Source of the DNA: an uncultured Ruminococcus sp. | Lineage (GTDB): Bacteria; Bacillota; Clostridia; Oscillospirales; CAG-272 | Assembly (NCBI GenBank): GCA_902773455.1 | Contig: CACYEW010000156.1 | Coordinates: 1-8,443, forward strand | Direction of reading: 5' to 3' | DNA: 8,443 bases | Part shown: one piece after another, positions 6,911 to 8,443 of the stretch | Position numbering within the stretch: position 1 is the first letter of the stretch | Layout: each line of letters opens with the position of its first letter | Made by a program: the position numbers and the translations under genes | The notes under the pieces: model-generated | The model's database searches: none | What the model was told of the DNA's origin: nothing | What the model saw: only the letters and a program-made list of their open reading frames with translations

Positions 6911-6942
6911 CGAAAAAAACCGCTCGATCGCGGTTTTTTTCG
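6911..6942 (+). terminator. Strong intrinsic terminator after the serpin gene
   Basis: A perfect 13-base-pair inverted repeat: CG, seven A, CCGC on the left (6911-6923) and GCGG, seven T, CG on the right (6930-6942), with a 6-base TCGATC loop. The A run on one side and T run on the other make it a potential terminator in both directions. It lies 10 bases after the serpin stop. Confidence 0.9.
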
Positions 6943-6950
6943 ATTTAATC

Positions 6951-6979
6951 TTGACTTTTCGGCATAATAGTGATAATAT
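6951..6979 (+). promoter_or_regulatory. Promoter for the phosphoribosyltransferase gene
   Basis: TTGACT (6951-6956), a 17-base spacer and TAATAT (6974-6979), with a TG one base before the -10, form a near-consensus sigma-A-type promoter. Transcription would start near 6986, giving a leader of about 28 bases. That is too short for a purine riboswitch, so expression is probably not riboswitch-controlled. Confidence 0.85.
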
Positions 6980-7013
6980 TTATCCGGAAATAAACCTTTA
7001 CGGAGGGAACAGT

Positions 7014-7583
7014 ATGAAAGAATATTACGAGATAGACATCAAGGGCTTGAAGAGAGATCTGCCGCTCTGCCCGCTTTCCGACAAGCTTTACATCGGCGCG
7101 TTCGTCATTTTCGGCGACGTTGAGCTGACGAAGCACTGCGCGGCTGAGCTGATCAAGATCATGGACAAAGACTACGACTATATAATCACGGCCGAGAGCA
7201 AGGGCATTCCGCTCGTATACGAGATGTGCAGGCAGATCGGTCAGAACAAATACATGCTCGCAAGAAAAGCGCCGAAGCTTTATATGAAAAACGTGCTGAA
7301 ATGCGAAGTCAGGTCGATCACCACGGCGAGGCAGCAGACGCTGTATCTTGACGGCGCGGACGCCGAAATGATGCGCGGCAAGCGTATCGTCATCGTCGAC
7401 GACGTTATCAGCACGGGCGAATCGCTTCACGCGCTCGAAGAGCTCGTTTTACAGGCGGGCGGTATAATCGCAGACCGTATGGCGATACTCGCCGAGGGCG
7501 ACGCGTACGACAGAAAGGATATCAAGGCTCTGCAGTATCTGCCTCTGTTCGACGAAAACGGCGACCCGATACCGAAAAATTGA
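7014..7583 (+). CDS. Adenine phosphoribosyltransferase-like protein (type I PRTase)
   Basis: This 189-residue cytosolic type I phosphoribosyltransferase probably joins a purine base to PRPP to make a nucleotide. The PRPP-binding loop RIVIVDDVISTGES (about residues 123-136) is complete. Upstream, ITAESKGIPLVYEM and ARKAPKLYM resemble the base-binding flexible-loop region of adenine and xanthine phosphoribosyltransferases. It looks most like a clostridial adenine-PRTase-like subfamily rather than classical Apt, so substrate specificity is not certain; adenine is the first guess, and other purines or a regulatory role are possible. The start at 7014 is fixed by GGAGGG at 7002-7007, six bases upstream. 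A longer in-frame start at 6852 lies inside the serpin gene and before the promoter. It has its own promoter and is followed at 41 bases by a metallophosphoesterase gene. Confidence 0.88.
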   Translation: MKEYYEIDIKGLKRDLPLCPLSDKLYIGAFVIFGDVELTKHCAAELIKIMDKDYDYIITAESKGIPLVYEMCRQIGQNKYMLARKAPKLYMKNVLKCEVRSITTARQQTLYLDGADAEMMRGKRIVIVDDVISTGESLHALEELVLQAGGIIADRMAILAEGDAYDRKDIKALQYLPLFDENGDPIPKN

Positions 7584-7587
7584 CGCG

Positions 7588-7610
7588 ACGGGGACATAAG
7601 TCCCCGTTTT
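7588..7610 (+). terminator. GC-rich hairpin with short T run between PRTase and phosphoesterase genes
   Basis: ACGGGGAC (7588-7595) pairs perfectly with GTCCCCGT (7600-7607) around an ATAA loop and is followed by TTTT ending at 7610. The T run is short and the next ribosome site begins five bases later. It is therefore likely a partial terminator that lowers expression of the downstream gene, or a transcript-stabilising stem, rather than a full stop. Confidence 0.6.
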
Positions 7611-7624
7611 CAACGGGAGAAGAT

Positions 7625-8326
7625 ATGGAAATAACGGAATACAGCGTAAAAACGGGGCGCGTTCCGAACGTCGTTTTCGCGTTCGTCTCGGATATCCACG
7701 AATGCGATACGAGACCGGCTATCGAAGCGCTCGCCGCCTCGGACGCCGACGCTCTGCTCGTCGGCGGAGACTGCGTTCACAATGAAGAAAAATGCGAAAA
7801 GGGGTTTGAGTTTCTGAGATCCGCCGCCTCCGTTATGCCCGTATTCTGTTCGCTCGGCAATCACGAACGAAGAGTTGAAAACGTGCGCGAAAGGATCCGG
7901 GATACCGGCGCGATCCTTCTCGATAACAGCGACGCCGTTTTTCGCGGCGTACGCATAGGCGGGCTGACGTCGGGAGTTTTTTACCGTGAGCAGACGTCGA
8001 AAAAAAAGACTCCGCCGCCGAAGATCGGGTGGCTTTCTGAGTTTTCTCAAAAAGACGGGTATAAACTGCTTTTGTGCCACCATCCCGAATACTACGCGCC
8101 GTATATAAAGCCTCTCGATATCGATCTGACCCTGTCCGGCCATGCGCACGGAGGACAATGGAGATTTTTCAAAAGAGGCGTATACGCGCCCGGTCAGGGA
8201 TTATTCCCTGAATACACCTCCGGAATGTACGGCAAAAGGCTCATCGTCAGCCGCGGTCTCGGCAATCCGCATATCGTACCGAGAATAAACAATGAACCGG
8301 AATTTGTTGTGATAAGGCTGAGTTAA
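7625..8326 (+). CDS. Cytosolic calcineurin-like metallophosphoesterase (YkuE/YaeI-related)
   Basis: This 233-residue metallophosphoesterase hydrolyses an unknown phosphoester. The five metal-site motifs are present: SDIHE (22-26), GGD (47-49), GNHE (78-81), CHHPE (151-155) and SGHAHGGQWR (171-180). The GHAHGGQ block and the later GQGLFPEYTSGMY and VSRGLGN strings match the YkuE/YaeI group. Those relatives usually have an N-terminal membrane segment; this one begins directly with a beta strand and has no signal or membrane helix, so it should be cytosolic. GGGAG at 7615-7619 is 5 bases before the ATG; an in-frame start at 7580 lacks a good ribosome site and overlaps the previous stop. It probably shares the PRTase transcript through readthrough of the small hairpin. 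Enzyme class is firm, substrate not inferable. Confidence 0.9.
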   Translation: MEITEYSVKTGRVPNVVFAFVSDIHECDTRPAIEALAASDADALLVGGDCVHNEEKCEKGFEFLRSAASVMPVFCSLGNHERRVENVRERIRDTGAILLDNSDAVFRGVRIGGLTSGVFYREQTSKKKTPPPKIGWLSEFSQKDGYKLLLCHHPEYYAPYIKPLDIDLTLSGHAHGGQWRFFKRGVYAPGQGLFPEYTSGMYGKRLIVSRGLGNPHIVPRINNEPEFVVIRLS

Positions 8327-8384
8327 ACAGTTGTTTTATAAACGAAAAACAGGCTGAAGGGAGAGGCAACATAAAGAAGAAACA

Positions 8385-8430
8385 AGCCCACTTTGACATC
8401 TTTCGAATAGAGAAAGTGTCATAGTGGGTT
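8385..8430. terminator. Long imperfect hairpin at the right edge, probable terminator
   Basis: AGCCCACT/TTGACA/CTTTC on the left (8385-8404) pairs with the matching right arm (8412-8430) through about 19 base pairs. It has one T-T mismatch, one bulged T (8399) and a 7-base loop. TTATTTTCTTTC follows on the plus strand. On the minus strand the exit side reads TTGTTTCTTC, so it may stop transcription from both sides. It lies 58 bases after the phosphoesterase stop. The bases between (8327-8384) hold no gene I can support. Confidence 0.6.
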
Positions 8431-8443
8431 ATTTTCTTTCAGC

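Noticed and set aside
6852..7013. Upstream in-frame start for the PRTase at 6852
   Set aside because: It lies inside the serpin gene and runs through the terminator and promoter. The ATG at 7014 has an excellent ribosome site.
6986..7013. Possible purine riboswitch before the PRTase gene
   Set aside because: The leader is about 28 bases, far too short for a purine aptamer plus expression platform.
1..8443. CRISPR array, tRNA or rRNA genes, insertion sequence or defence system
   Set aside because: No regularly spaced repeats, no cloverleaf or rRNA-like stretch, and no transposase or integrase motifs in any convincing frame. The YhaO/YhaN-like pair sits with housekeeping genes and shows no specific sign of being a defence system.

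Overview
The window looks like chromosomal DNA from a moderately GC-rich Firmicute, probably an anaerobic gut member of the Clostridia. This is inferred from strong GGAG-type ribosome sites, sigma-A-like promoters with TG-extended -10 boxes, a YhaO/YhaN-type repair pair, a fused RibF and a secreted serpin. I cannot name a genus. Nearly all of the window is coding. I see no rRNA, tRNA, CRISPR array, transposase, integrase or phage gene.

Left part (1-5415, minus strand): one tightly packed operon read leftward from a good promoter at 5444-5472. In transcription order it holds a YhaO/SbcD-like nuclease subunit, a YhaN/SbcC-like ATPase with a membrane hairpin in the middle of its coiled coil, the 16S rRNA methyltransferase RsmG, the FAD-forming enzyme RibF, and a secreted D,D-carboxypeptidase-like protein cut off by the window edge. 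Junctions are +1, -4, +1 and +10 bases, so translation is probably coupled along the transcript. The first two genes should act together on DNA ends. The other three are housekeeping genes with no obvious mechanistic link to them.

Middle (5416-6942): a divergent AT-rich promoter region, then a rightward monocistronic gene for a lipoprotein-type serpin with a complete hinge and reactive-centre loop, closed by a strong hairpin terminator. This is the most notable gene here, a probable cell-surface protease inhibitor.

Right part (6951-8443, plus strand): a well-formed promoter starts only 8 bases after the serpin terminator and drives an adenine-phosphoribosyltransferase-like gene. After a 41-base gap containing a GC-rich hairpin with a short T run comes a small cytosolic calcineurin-like metallophosphoesterase. 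The last ~115 bases hold no convincing gene. They contain a long imperfect hairpin that probably ends transcription and may belong to a dispersed repeat.

No clearly new multi-gene system is evident. The best leads are the serpin and its unusual loop, the membrane-spanning SbcC-like ATPase, the missing serine in the carboxypeptidase second motif, and the hairpin element at the right edge.
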